Positions 1 through 9,500 of a stretch of 64,000 bases of DNA are shown here, in pieces. The DNA is taken from the NCBI GenBank assembly GCA_025980465.1, contig JAICXJ010000006.1, forward strand, positions 1 to 64,000, written 5' to 3'. Each line of letters begins with the position of its first letter. The first letter of the stretch is position 1. The position numbers and the translations under genes are program-made. The notes under the pieces were generated by a model that was not told where the DNA came from, ran no database searches, and saw only the letters and a program-made list of their open reading frames with translations. Source of the DNA: Frankiales bacterium. GTDB taxonomy: Bacteria; Actinomycetota; Actinomycetes; JAFAQI01.

Positions 1-1
1 A

Positions 2-604
2 ATGGTGCTTGTGTCGAAGGCGCAACGCGGGTTGCCTTGGCACGACTCGGGCGAGGCGCCGGACAACCAACGACCCGCGAAGGGACACGCGCAAGCGCAG
101 AAAGAGAAGGCCGCCACCGACAAGGGCACCTCAACCGGGCGAGCAGCAGCTACGTTTGGGGTCGCGGCGTTGGTGACGCTGGTCGCGGGTGTGGTGTTGG
201 AGCGTTCCGGTGATGCGATTGCCGGACACATCCACCTCAACGGTGTGCTTTTCGGAGCGACCGTTCTGGCCGCCGCCACCTCACTCCCTGAGCTATCTAC
301 AGGACTGACGAGCACCAAAATGGGTGACTACCAACTCGCCATGAGCGACATCTTCGGCGGCAACGCTTTCCTTCCGGTGTTGTTCGTTCTCGCCGACTTG
401 CTCAGCGGCCGCGCCGTCCTGCCGCAGGCGCAAGACACGGATATCTACCTGACCGCCCTAGGCGCACTCCTCACTGCGGTGTACGCCGTCGGGCTCGTGT
501 TCCGCCCCGCGAAGAACATTCTGCGAATGGGCTTGGACTCCTTGGGCGTCCTCTTGCTCTACATTGCGGGTCTCGGCGGCCTCATCGCGCTCGCGCGCGG
601 CTGA
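2..604 (+). CDS. Sodium/calcium exchanger family protein, C-terminal part (partial)
   Basis: Membrane cation exchanger of the CaCA superfamily, truncated by the window edge. About 45 charged residues look like the cytosolic loop between the two halves. They are followed by a hydrophobic half with the alpha-2 repeat signature: ATSLPELSTGLTS near residues 92-104, then DIFGGNAF near 116-123, both expected to line the ion path. Four to five membrane helices are visible. The first half with the alpha-1 repeat should lie upstream, so the ATG at position 2 is probably internal. The family is clear; the transported ion is not. Confidence 0.75.
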   Translation: MVLVSKAQRGLPWHDSGEAPDNQRPAKGHAQAQKEKAATDKGTSTGRAAATFGVAALVTLVAGVVLERSGDAIAGHIHLNGVLFGATVLAAATSLPELSTGLTSTKMGDYQLAMSDIFGGNAFLPVLFVLADLLSGRAVLPQAQDTDIYLTALGALLTAVYAVGLVFRPAKNILRMGLDSLGVLLLYIAGLGGLIALARG

Positions 605-642
605 GCTGCGACCGGTCCGCAAGCTCATCCGACCCACCCGCC

Positions 643-1791
643 TCAGAGCGGGATCACCTGAACCTGCTCGCCGCGGGAAATGCTGTCGGCATCCTCCTCG
701 ACCACGATGAGGCAGTTGGCCCTGGCCATTCCGACGACGAGGTGGGATTCCGGTCCGCCGGCGAGCGTGACCCGGCCGTCGCTGAGGAGTCCGCGCAGGA
801 ACTGGCGCTTACCTCTTGGTGACCTGGGCACCGCCTCGGTGAGCGTCGCCTGCGCGATTGTTCGCTCCCGACCGAGCGCGGCGCGGCCGAACAACTCGAA
901 CGACACGAGCGCCGAGACCGGATTGCCCGGCAGGCCGAGGAACGGGACCCCGCTGCCCAGCCGGCCCCATGCCTGTGGCCGCCCTGGCTGCATCGCGACG
1001 TTCTCGAACCGGATGCCCTCGGAATCGAGCACCGCCTTGACGACGTCGTAGGCGCCCATGCTCACCCCGCCGCTGGTCAGGACGAGGTCGACCTCGGGCA
1101 GGGCATCGATCGCCGCGCGGAAGCGATCCGGGTCGTCGCCGACGTGACCGACGTGGAGTACCTCGCCACCGGCAACCTCGACTGCCGCCGCGAGGCCTGG
1201 ACCGTTGGAGTCGACCAGCTGGACCGGCCCAGGCTCGGTGCCGATCGCCACGAGCTCGTCACCGGTGGACAGGATCGCGACGCGAGGCCGGGGATGGACG
1301 CTGACCGCTGTCACGTTGTGCGTGGCGAGCGCGGCGAGCTGCGCAGGGCCGACTAGCCGCCTGGCGTCGAGCACAGTGTCGCCCGGTGCGACGTCCTCGC
1401 CGATGCCCCGGATGTGCCGGCCGACGCTGGTCGCTGTGGCGACGTTGATCGCGGTGCCGTCGATCCGGACGTCCTCGACCGGCACGACCGCCTCCGCGCC
1501 TGCCGGCACGGCTGACCCGGTCATGACCCGCACCGCCGTACCTGGCGAGATGCGTGCATCCGGGATCGTTCCGGCCGGGACATCGCCGATGACCTGCAGC
1601 CGGCCGGGAACGTCAACGACCCGTACGGCGTACCCGTCCATGGCACTCGCGACGAACGATGGGTACGGCGCGACGGCATGGACCGGATCGGCAACTTCCA
1701 GACCGAGTGCCTGCCGGATCGGGACCGAGATCGCCGGGCGGCGCTGGTGAAGCGACCGGCAGTCGGCGAGGTGCTCGGCGAAGGACTTCAC
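643..1791 (-). CDS. moeA: Molybdopterin molybdotransferase MoeA
   Basis: Inserts molybdate into adenylylated molybdopterin, the last step of Mo-cofactor synthesis, in the cytoplasm. At 382 residues it is somewhat shorter than the roughly 400 usual for MoeA. Recognisable motifs are the SAMDGYAV segment near residue 49, the TGDEL segment near 176, SGGVSMGAYD near 240 and GLPGNPVS near 287. It starts with GTG at 1791, which overlaps the moaD stop as GTGA, so the two genes are translationally coupled. Its product is needed by the nitrate reductase encoded downstream. No defect is seen. Confidence 0.95.
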   Translation of the reverse strand: MKSFAEHLADCRSLHQRRPAISVPIRQALGLEVADPVHAVAPYPSFVASAMDGYAVRVVDVPGRLQVIGDVPAGTIPDARISPGTAVRVMTGSAVPAGAEAVVPVEDVRIDGTAINVATATSVGRHIRGIGEDVAPGDTVLDARRLVGPAQLAALATHNVTAVSVHPRPRVAILSTGDELVAIGTEPGPVQLVDSNGPGLAAAVEVAGGEVLHVGHVGDDPDRFRAAIDALPEVDLVLTSGGVSMGAYDVVKAVLDSEGIRFENVAMQPGRPQAWGRLGSGVPFLGLPGNPVSALVSFELFGRAALGRERTIAQATLTEAVPRSPRGKRQFLRGLLSDGRVTLAGGPESHLVVGMARANCLIVVEEDADSISRGEQVQVIPL

Positions 1792-2039
1792 TGCGCACCG
1801 CCGGCGTAGGGCGGCAGGATCTCGATGACGCTGTCGGCGCTCACCGTCCGGACGATGTCACCATCACTGACCTGGACGCCGTCGACCAAGACAACGCTAA
1901 CGGCCAGCAGTCGAGACATCGCGGCACCGTGATCCTTGCGCACCTCGCCGAGCACCGCGCCGAGGGTGGCCGCCTCGATGATCTGCTCGGCGGTCCCGGC
2001 GGCGGTCCGGGCGCCGGCCCAGTACCGCACTGTTGCCAT
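1788..2039 (-). CDS. moaD: Molybdopterin synthase small subunit MoaD
   Basis: Ubiquitin-like sulfur carrier of molybdopterin synthase, partner of MoaE, 83 residues. The family ends in Gly-Gly, which must be C-terminal to be adenylylated and thiocarboxylated. Here the end reads ILPPYAGGAQ, with two residues after the Gly-Gly. Either the tail is trimmed or the protein is impaired; the DNA gives no sign of a frameshift at this point. First gene of the leftward moaD-moeA pair, divergent from moaA with 32 bp between the proposed starts. Confidence 0.85.
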   Translation of the reverse strand: MATVRYWAGARTAAGTAEQIIEAATLGAVLGEVRKDHGAAMSRLLAVSVVLVDGVQVSDGDIVRTVSADSVIEILPPYAGGAQ

Positions 2040-2071
2040 GCCGTGATTGTCGCAAGACCTACCATCGTCGA

Positions 2072-3079
2072 GTGAGGGCGTCCGCGGTGCCGGTGCTGCC
2101 GCTCGCTGACTCCTTCGGCCGGGTCGCCACCGATCTACGGGTCTCGCTCACCGACCGGTGCAACTTGCGCTGCGCCTATTGCATGCCGGCGCAGGGACTG
2201 CCGTGGCTGCCCGGTGAGGAAGTGCTCACCGACGACGAGGTGTGCCGCCTGATCACCGTTGCGGTTACCCGCCTCGGCATTAAGGAAGTCCGGTTCACCG
2301 GCGGAGAGCCGCTGCTTCGCCCCGGCCTGGAGTCGATCGTCGCGACCGCGGCGGGACTCGGTGCCGCCACCTCGCTGACCACCAACGGCATCGGACTGAC
2401 GGCCCGAGCGTCGGCGCTTCGGGCTGCCGGGTTGCGGCGGGTCAACGTGTCACTCGACACGCTGTCGCCTGAGACCTTCACCCGGCTGGCCCGCCGCGAC
2501 CGGCTTCCCGAGGTTCTCGACGGGTTGGCAGCGGCGTACGACGCCGGCCTGCGGCCGGTCAAGGTCAACGCGGTCCTGCTGCGCGACGTGAACGACGAGG
2601 ATGTCTGCGAGCTGCTGGAGTTCTGCCTGACCCGCGACTACGAGCTGCGGTTCATCGAGCAGATGCCACTCGACCCGATGCACGTATGGGACCGCCGCCA
2701 GATGGTGACCGCCGCCGAGATCCTGGAGGCGCTCGGCCGCCGCTGGCAGCTGACCCCGGATCGGGCGAGCCGAACTGCCGCGCCGGCCGAGACCTGGCTG
2801 GTCGATGGCGGCCCGGCGACGGTCGGGGTGATCGGCTCGATCACCCGGCCGTTCTGCGCGGCCTGTGACCGAACCCGGCTCACGGCGGACGGGCAGGTCC
2901 GCAGCTGCCTGTTCGCCAGCGACGAGACCGATCTTCGGTCCGCGATGCGAAGCGGCGCGAGTGACGAGGAGCTCGCCGTGCGCTGGCAGCAGACCATGGC
3001 AGGCAAGGCCGCCGGTCACAGCGTGGGCCAAGCCGGGTTTCGGCGACCGGACCGCCCGATGTCGGCGATCGGCGGCTGA
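2072..3079 (+). CDS. moaA: GTP 3',8-cyclase MoaA
   Basis: Radical-SAM enzyme that starts Mo-cofactor synthesis by converting GTP to the cyclic dehydro-intermediate used by MoaC. The N-terminal cluster motif is CNLRCAYC (Cys30, 34, 37). The C-terminal cluster motif is CAACDRTRLTADGQVRSC. The protein ends in the Gly-Gly (SAIGG) typical of MoaA. An ATG at 2033 would overlap the moaD start and add 13 atypical residues. GTG at 2072 leaves the usual short lead before FGR..LRVSLTDRC and is preferred. It heads the rightward moaA-moaC-mogA-moaE operon. Confidence 0.93.
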   Translation: MRASAVPVLPLADSFGRVATDLRVSLTDRCNLRCAYCMPAQGLPWLPGEEVLTDDEVCRLITVAVTRLGIKEVRFTGGEPLLRPGLESIVATAAGLGAATSLTTNGIGLTARASALRAAGLRRVNVSLDTLSPETFTRLARRDRLPEVLDGLAAAYDAGLRPVKVNAVLLRDVNDEDVCELLEFCLTRDYELRFIEQMPLDPMHVWDRRQMVTAAEILEALGRRWQLTPDRASRTAAPAETWLVDGGPATVGVIGSITRPFCAACDRTRLTADGQVRSCLFASDETDLRSAMRSGASDEELAVRWQQTMAGKAAGHSVGQAGFRRPDRPMSAIGG

Positions 3080-3080
3080 G

Positions 3081-3551
3081 ATGAGCTCGCTGCCCCACCT
3101 CGATCCGGCCGGGCATGCTCGGATGGTCGACGTCGGCGCGAAGCCGGTGACCACGCGAGTCGCGACCGCCGCCGGCCGATTGCAGGTCTCCGCCGAGGTG
3201 ATCGAGTTGCTCCGCGGCAACGGCCTGCCGAAGGGCGACGCACTGGCGGTCGCCCAGATCGCGGCGATCGCGGGGACCAAGCGCACCGCTGATCTGATCC
3301 CGCTGTGCCACCCGATCCGCCTTGACGGTGTCGAGGTCGACCTGCAAGTCACCGAAGACGGTGTCGAGATCACGGTCACCTGCCGGACGAATGACCGCAC
3401 CGGCGTCGAGATGGAGGCGCTGACCGGGGTAGCCGTGGCGGGCCTCGCCCTGCACGACATGGTCAAGGCGGTAGACCCGGCCGCAGTACTGACCGACGTC
3501 CAGCTGATCGCCAAGACCGGCGGGCGCTCCGGTGACTGGCGACGCTCATGA
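3081..3551 (+). CDS. moaC: Cyclic pyranopterin monophosphate synthase MoaC
   Basis: Converts the MoaA product to cyclic pyranopterin monophosphate, 156 residues. The family signatures PKGDALAVAQ, ADLIPLCHPI and NDRTGVEMEALTGV are present, followed by LHDMVKAVD, which carries the catalytic Asp/Lys pair. ATG at 3081 sits one base after the moaA stop. A reading frame extending further upstream lies inside moaA and adds unrelated residues. The 3' end overlaps mogA by ATGA. Confidence 0.95.
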   Translation: MSSLPHLDPAGHARMVDVGAKPVTTRVATAAGRLQVSAEVIELLRGNGLPKGDALAVAQIAAIAGTKRTADLIPLCHPIRLDGVEVDLQVTEDGVEITVTCRTNDRTGVEMEALTGVAVAGLALHDMVKAVDPAAVLTDVQLIAKTGGRSGDWRRS

Positions 3552-4009
3552 GGGCGCTGGTCCTCACGGTGTCCGACCGAGTCAGCGCCGGCGAGCGAGA
3601 CGACGCCAGCGGGTCGCTCGGCGCGGAGCTGCTGGCATCGGCCGGATTCACCGTGACAACGCGGGTGGTCGCCGACGACACGGCCACCATCAGCGCGGCG
3701 ATCGTTGGCGCCGCGCGCAGCGACGTCGACGTCGTCGTCACCACCGGCGGCACCGGCCTCGGCCCGCGCGACTTCACCCCAGAGGCGACCGCGGCGGTGA
3801 TCGAGCGGCCCGCGGCGGGGCTCGCCGAACTGGTACGGCGCTCCGGCTCGGTTCCGACCGCCGCGCTGTCCCGCGGGATCGCCGGGATCATCGAACGGAC
3901 CCTGGTGGTCAACCTCGCCGGATCGCCGGGCGCGGTTCGTGACGGCCTCGACGCATTGGTCCCGATATTGCCGCACGCGGTCGACCAATTAAGAGGCGGC
4001 GACCATTAG
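3548..4009 (+). CDS. mogA: Molybdopterin adenylyltransferase, MogA/MoaB family
   Basis: Adenylylates molybdopterin before MoeA loads molybdate. The 153 residues form a single MoCF-biosynthesis domain with VVTTGGTGLGPRDFTPEAT near residues 60-80, ALSRGIAG, and NLAGSPGAVRDG near the end, all nucleotide- and pterin-binding motifs. It is translationally coupled to moaC through ATGA at 3548. Its own stop (TAG, 4007-4009) overlaps the proposed moaE start. MogA and MoaB cannot be separated by sequence alone. Confidence 0.92.
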   Translation: MRALVLTVSDRVSAGERDDASGSLGAELLASAGFTVTTRVVADDTATISAAIVGAARSDVDVVVTTGGTGLGPRDFTPEATAAVIERPAAGLAELVRRSGSVPTAALSRGIAGIIERTLVVNLAGSPGAVRDGLDALVPILPHAVDQLRGGDH

Positions 4010-4427
4010 CGGTCGCGTCGCGCTGGCCCGGATCAATGCCGAACCGCTGTCCCCCGACGGCTGCCTGGCTGCCGTCGCCGACCCTGCCGCGGGCGGCGTC
4101 GGGTGCTTCATAGGTGTGGTCCGCGATCACGACCATGGCCGGGCGGTCGCCTCACTCGAGTACGAAGCCCATCCCAGCGCCGAGCAGTGCCTGCGCGACC
4201 TATGTCACCAAGTGGCGGCCGGCGAGATCGTCGCGGTCGCGGCCGAGCACCGAACCGGACCGCTCGCGGTCGGTGACGTGTCGGTCGTCGTCGCGGTATC
4301 GGCGGTGCATCGCGGCGAGGCACTGCGCGCGGTCAGCGAACTGATCGATGCGATCAAATCAGCGGTACCGATCTGGAAGCTCCAGCACTTCGCCGACGGC
4401 ACCGATGAGTGGGTCGGCTGCCGCTGA
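4005..4427 (+). CDS. moaE: Molybdopterin synthase large subunit MoaE, apparent ATT start
   Basis: Catalytic subunit of molybdopterin synthase; with MoaD it adds the dithiolene sulfurs. The frame opens after TAA at 3990-3992. It reads full-length MoaE: ARINAEPLSPDG near the N-terminus, CFIGVVRDHDHGR, LEYEAHP, then KSAVPIWKLQHFADG, which contains the expected catalytic lysines. No ATG, GTG or TTG precedes the conserved core; the first GTG, near 4113, would remove about 36 residues. ATT at 4005 has AAGAGG (3991-3996) eight bases upstream and overlaps the mogA stop as ATTAG. It is the best start and gives 140 residues, the normal length. CTG at 4023 is the alternative. Confidence 0.85.
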   Translation: MSGRVALARINAEPLSPDGCLAAVADPAAGGVGCFIGVVRDHDHGRAVASLEYEAHPSAEQCLRDLCHQVAAGEIVAVAAEHRTGPLAVGDVSVVVAVSAVHRGEALRAVSELIDAIKSAVPIWKLQHFADGTDEWVGCR

Positions 4428-4472
4428 CCGCGACGGGGTCTGTGAAGAGTGGTCGCCGATCGCAGCGATAGG

Positions 4473-4919
4473 TCATCTCTTCCGTGGCTGGCACCCGCAC
4501 GGGTGAAGCCTCCGCGACATGCTGTGGGCGATCCGGCCCGCTTGAATCTTCGCGCGCTCAGCGACGGGCCCGGCATGCCGGTCATCAACGGTGGCTGTCC
4601 ACAGTGTCAGCCAGCGCGCGAAATGCGTCGGGGTGAGTGGCTGGCGCTCGGCGAGCCGGCGGTGTGCGATGAAGGCGTTGCGTCGGTAGGTGCCGGCGCC
4701 CAGCAGCACCGTGTCCCAGAAGTCGCACATGATCGGCAGGTGGGCCGGTAGGTCGAGGCGTGCCACGACGGTAAATACCGGCCCGATGAGAGGATCTGCG
4801 AACGCTCGGTCGTAGAAGTCGGCGACCAGCGCCGCGATGTCCTCGCGCGTCGCGATGTCCTGCGCCTCGCGCGGCTGTTCCTCACGCACACCCCCCGCAC
4901 CGGCGCTGGTCGCTCCCAT
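4473..4919 (-). CDS. Truncated haemoglobin, group III-like
   Basis: Small haem protein, 148 residues. It matches the group III pattern: DIAALVADFYDRAFADPLIG, then DLPAHLPIMCDFWDTVLLG, and a proximal-His region HFARWLTLW. Family members bind O2 or NO and are often linked to microaerobic or nitrosative stress. That fits its position between Mo-cofactor and nitrate reductase genes, since nitrate reduction generates nitrite and NO. It is a single gene with about 90 bp to the next gene upstream. Its physiological role here is inferred from context. Confidence 0.8.
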   Translation of the reverse strand: MGATSAGAGGVREEQPREAQDIATREDIAALVADFYDRAFADPLIGPVFTVVARLDLPAHLPIMCDFWDTVLLGAGTYRRNAFIAHRRLAERQPLTPTHFARWLTLWTATVDDRHAGPVAERAKIQAGRIAHSMSRRLHPCGCQPRKR

Positions 4920-5009
4920 GAGTTCTCGGTCTCCGTGTTGTCCGTAAGCCGTTGCCTCGTTGTCGGTGTCGTATCGACGCGGCTGTTCCCGACGCTGCTC
5001 ATCGTGCAG

Positions 5010-5567
5010 TCAGTTGAGGCGGCGACCCTCGACGCGGTAGGGGGTAATGCGGATGATGTGGTGGCGCGGTCCGGCCGCCCATGGCCGGATCTGTTGGCTC
5101 ATCCGTGCGTTGTCCTTACTCGTCGCCGTCTCGGCCTGCCCGGTTACGACCACGCTCCATCCTTGGCGGGCCGGTTCGTCGATCTGGTCCACTTCGAACG
5201 CGACTCGCGCGTGCCGCTGCGCGGCTAACAGCTTTGGGCCCGGCCCCGATCGCACGAGAATGCGGTCCTTCCCGTCGAGGGTGTAGTTGACCGGGACGAC
5301 GTCCGGGGTGTCGGCCCGCGCTACATAGGCGAAGCGTCCGATGTGGCGCGTCCTGAGTAGCCGCATGCACTCTTCGCGCGATAGCCGGGAAATCTCGCCG
5401 GCGCCGTGCGGAACGCCGTCGTCAGCTGACGGCTGCAACGTTGCTCGGTCGCGGATCTGGCGGCGCAGGGTCTCGGCTGCCGATGCGGCGTTGCCCCGCG
5501 CTCGACTGGTGACGGCCCGGGCGAGGCCGAGTCCGAGGAGCGGCGCTACGCGCAGCGGATTGGCCAT
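5010..5567 (-). CDS. Pyridoxamine-5'-phosphate-oxidase-like flavin split-barrel protein
   Basis: 185 residues. A short Arg/Ala-rich N-terminal extension precedes a split barrel: LLRTRHIGRFAYV near 75, VVPVNYTLDGKDRILVRSGPG near 95-115, and HARVAFEVDQID near 120. The last two are typical of the FMN-, F420- or haem-binding actinobacterial subgroup. Fold assignment is firm; cofactor and reaction are unknown. It lies with leftward stress genes upstream of narG. Redox or nitro-compound chemistry is a reasonable inference but not shown. Confidence 0.75.
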   Translation of the reverse strand: MANPLRVAPLLGLGLARAVTSRARGNAASAAETLRRQIRDRATLQPSADDGVPHGAGEISRLSREECMRLLRTRHIGRFAYVARADTPDVVPVNYTLDGKDRILVRSGPGPKLLAAQRHARVAFEVDQIDEPARQGWSVVVTGQAETATSKDNARMSQQIRPWAAGPRHHIIRITPYRVEGRRLN

Positions 5568-5597
5568 GGTCGCAACACCTTTCAGGGTCGAGTGCCG

Positions 5598-6350
5598 TCA
5601 TGGCACGGGTATCTCAGCCGGTTGCCCCGGCATCTCGATGGGGCTCCGGTTTTGCCTCGCTGCGCCGCCTGCTGTCGCGACGAGGTGACGGTGCGGCAGC
5701 AGGTCCGCGAGCCAGGCCAGGGCAGGCTCGCCAGCGAGCGATTCACCGACGTCGGTCAGCAGGAGCGGCAGCGTCGGGGCTGCCTGCTGCAGCCAGAGCT
5801 GTCTCCACTTGTCGATCCGCAGTTGCCCGGCGAGGGTCAGCGGGCCGCGACCCATGGACACGATCAAGCCGAGGCGGCGTGTGGTGGCGATGAGGTTGGC
5901 GTCGCCCAGCGGGACGATCGGCAGGTTTGCGCGGACCCGCCAGTCGATGTCGCCGGCGGGGCGCAGTGGGTTGAGGATGTCGACGACGATCTGTCGGATG
6001 ACGTTGGGGTCGCCGATGTCTCGGCCGTGCGCCCACAACGCGTCGTACAGCGCACAGCGCATGGCGTCGGGGACTCCGTCGGTGAAGGACTCGGCGTAGG
6101 CGGAGGTCGCCGCGCGGCTGTTCGGTACGCGCAGCTCGGGTGCGGGGACTGCCTCACCAGGAGCCGCGAGGCGTTGCGCGCGCTCGATCAATGCACGCTG
6201 CAAAGGACGGCCGCCCATCGGGCGTTCGCGGTCGCTTTCGACCGCGAACCAATGGACGTCGTGAAGGTCGAGGGAGCGGATCTGCTCGACGCGCTGGCTG
6301 GCCAGAAACGACAGCGGATCGGCGAAGTCGCCGACCAGGGTGATGGTCAT
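5598..6350 (-). CDS. DsbA-like thioredoxin-fold protein
   Basis: 250 residues. The start VGDFADPLSFLASQR and the internal layout fit the DsbA/2-hydroxychromene-carboxylate isomerase branch of the thioredoxin fold. The usual CxxC is replaced: the expected position reads DPLSFLA, so disulfide oxidoreductase activity is unlikely. No signal peptide is seen, so it is probably cytoplasmic. It is transcribed divergently from narG and shares an intergenic region containing an AT-rich motif also found near the SufR-like regulator gene. Function unknown; isomerase or transferase chemistry is possible. Confidence 0.6.
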   Translation of the reverse strand: MTITLVGDFADPLSFLASQRVEQIRSLDLHDVHWFAVESDRERPMGGRPLQRALIERAQRLAAPGEAVPAPELRVPNSRAATSAYAESFTDGVPDAMRCALYDALWAHGRDIGDPNVIRQIVVDILNPLRPAGDIDWRVRANLPIVPLGDANLIATTRRLGLIVSMGRGPLTLAGQLRIDKWRQLWLQQAAPTLPLLLTDVGESLAGEPALAWLADLLPHRHLVATAGGAARQNRSPIEMPGQPAEIPVP

Positions 6351-6415
6351 GATGGCCTCCCTGCGAAGTGCGGCACGATCAACGCGGTCGGTGCCGCCAA
6401 CTCATTATTCAGCAG

Positions 6416-6444
6416 TGTGTCGTTAAAAACAATAGTTATCGGTA
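6416..6444. promoter_or_regulatory. AT-rich candidate regulator site upstream of narG
   Basis: An AT-rich island in otherwise GC-rich DNA, between the divergent DsbA-like gene and narG. It contains TCGTTAAAAACAA (6420-6432) and TATCGGTA (6437-6444). TCGTTAA recurs at 17000 and 19112, and the complement of TATCGGTA recurs at 19088. This suggests one DNA-binding protein, perhaps the SufR-like regulator. The site is about 155-180 bp from the narG start. Inference from shared sequence only. Confidence 0.45.
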
Positions 6445-6597
6445 GAACGTTGCCCGGGTGGCCCGGCCAGCGGACGCAGCCGCCCACGACACGGCGCATC
6501 GCGGCCCCCTTGTTCCCTGTCACCGCGGCTGGGCCATGACCGAACCTTGTCGATACCGTGCCGCGATAGGGGGATCCGACGCGGACGAGGTGCGGCA

Positions 6598-9500
6598 GTG
6601 ACCAAGCATTCGGAGCGCCCGCCACTGCTGGCGCCGCTGCTGCCGGCGGGCGAGCCGGTGGAGGCGCTACTACGTCGTGCGCAGTTCTTCACGCCGGGTC
6701 TCGCGTCTAAGGACTACCGGGAGGTGCACCGTGATGGCGGCCGGGGGGCGGAGGAGTTCTACCGGGAGCGGTGGCGACACGACAAGGAGGTGCGCTCGAC
6801 CCACGGGGTGAACTGCACCGGGTCGTGTTCGTGGAAGATCTACGTCAAGGACGGGATCATCACCTGGGAGACCCAGCAGACCGACTACCCGTCGGTCGGG
6901 CCTGACTCCCCGGAATACGAGCCGCGCGGCTGCCCCCGTGGTGCGTCGTTTTCCTGGTACACCTACTCACCGTCGCGGGTGCGCTACCCCTACGTCCGGG
7001 GACCGCTGCTGGAGATGTGGCGCGAGGCCCGGTCGCGGCTTCGCGATCCAGTCGAGGCGTGGGCGGAGATCACCGGTGATCCTGACCGCACCGCCCGTTA
7101 CAAGGGCGCGCGCGGCAGAGGCGGGATGGTGCGCTCCACCTGGGACGAGGTCAGCGAGCTCATCGCGGCCGCGCACGTGCACACGGTCAAGGCGTACGGG
7201 CCGGACCGGGTGGTGGGGTTCTCCCCGATCCCGGCGATGTCGCAGGTGTCGTACTCGGCGGGCACCCGGTTCCTGTCGATGATCGGCGGCACGATCCTGT
7301 CGTTCTACGACTGGTACGCCGACATGCCGATCGCCTCACCGCAGGTGTTCGGCGACCAGACCGACGTCCCGGAGTCCGGCGACTGGTGGAACTCGAGCTA
7401 CCTGATGGTGTGGGGGACGAACCTTCCCATCACGCGGACGCCGGACGCGCATTTCATGACCGAGGCCCGCTACCGCGGGCAGAAGGTGGTGGTAGTCAGC
7501 CCGGACTACTCCGACCACACGAAGTTCGCCGACGACTGGCTGCCCGCGGCTCCGGGTACCGACGGTGCCCTGGCGATGTCGATGGGTCACGTCATCCTCA
7601 CCGAGTTCTTTCGTGACCGGCAGGTGCGGTACTTCACGGACTACGTGAAGACCTACACGGATCTGCCGTTCCTGGTCTCGTTGCGCGAGCACGGCGACGG
7701 GTATGTCCCGGACCGGTTCCTTACTGCTGCGGATCTTGGTGCCGACGGCTCGGCCCACCAGACCGTCCTGCTCGACGCCGCCAGTGGCGAGCCGTTTTTC
7801 CCCAACGGCACCCTGTCCACGCATTTCGGCGATGCGGGCAAGGGCAAGTGGAACCTCGACCTCGGCGGGGTGGATCCTCTGCTCACGGTGTATGACAGCC
7901 GCGAGGACGCGGTCGCGGTGGACCTGCCGCGCTTCGACGTCGGGGAGACCGAGGGTGGCGGTGTGATCCGCCGTGGCGTGCCGGTCCGGCGCATCGGGGG
8001 GCGGCTGGTCACGACGGTGTTCGACCTGCTGATGGCGCAGTACGCGGTCGGCCGTGACGGCCTGCCGGGCGAGTGGCCGGCCGACTACGACGACCTGCAG
8101 CCCTACACCCCGGCGTGGCAGGAGGTGATCACCTCGGTCCCGGCGGCGGCGGCGGCGCGGGTGGCGCGGGAGTTCGCCCGCAATGCCGAGCTGTCCAAGG
8201 GCCGGTCGATGATCACGATGGGCGCCGGCACGAACCACTGGTTCCACTCCGACCAGATCTACCGCACGTTCTTCACCCTCACGATGCTGTGCGGCTGCCA
8301 GGGGGTGAACGGTGGAGGCTGGGCGCATTACGTCGGGCAGGAGAAGGTCCGTCCGCTCACCGGATTCCAGCAGGTCGCGTTCGGGCTGGACTGGCAGCGA
8401 CCGACCCGGCACATGACAGGGACCTCGTTTTTCTACCTGCACACCGACCAGTGGCGCTACGAGAGCTTCGGCGCCGACGAGCTCGCGTCTCCGCTCGGCC
8501 GGGGCTTGTTCCGCGGGCAGGCGTTCGTCGACACCTTGGCGCAGGCTTCACGGATGGGCTGGACCCCGTCGCATCCGGCGTTCGGCCGCAACCCGCTCGA
8601 CCTCGCCGATGACGCTGCCCGGGCCGGCGTGTCGGTGAACGACTACGTCGTGGAGGAACTGAAGGCGGACCGGTTGCACTTCGCCGGTGAGGACCCGGAC
8701 GACCCGCGCAACTTCCCGCGGGTGATGACGGTCTGGCGGGCGAACCTGCTCGGCTCGTCCGGCAAGGGCATGGAGTATTTCATGCGGCACCTGCTCGGGG
8801 TCGACGACGCGGTCCGTGCCGAGGAGTCGCCCGAGCGGCTGCGACCGGTCGAGGTGCGCTGGCATGACGAGGCGCCCCGAGCCAAGCTCGACCTGGTCAC
8901 CACGATCGACTTCAGGATGACGAGCACGTGTACCTACTCCGACATCGTGCTGCCGGCCGCGACGTGGTACGAGAAGCACGACATCTCCACCACCGACATG
9001 CATCCGTTCGTGCACTCGTTCAACCCCGCGATCGCGCCGCCCTGGGAGACCCGGACCGACTTCGAGGTGTTCGCGACCATCGCGGAAGACTTCTCTCGGC
9101 TGGCTGCCACCCATCTCGGTACCCGCACCGATGTGATGGCCGCCCCCCTCTTGCACGACTCCGCCGACGAGTTCGCTCAGCCCGGTGGTGTCGTCCGGGA
9201 CTGGAAGCGCGGCGAGTGCGAGCCCGTGCCCGGGGTAACGATGCCGCGCCTAGTCCTCATCGAACGCGACTACGGGGCGGTGGCGGCGAAGATGGCCGCA
9301 CTCGGGCCACTCGTTGAGACGCTCGGTACCGGCGTCAAGGGAGTCAGTTGGGTTCCGAGCGGCGCCGTGGACCTGCTCGGCCGGGTCAACGGGCGCGTGC
9401 GCGGCGGTGTCGGCGACGGCCGGCCGTCGTTGGCACGTGACGTCCACATGGCCGAGGCGATCCTCGCGCTGTCCGGCACGACCAACGGTGAGGTCGCCGT

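Noticed and set aside
2450-3988. 512-codon open frame antisense to moaA-moaC-mogA
   Set aside because: Produced by GC codon bias opposite real genes; no family match, low-complexity composition.
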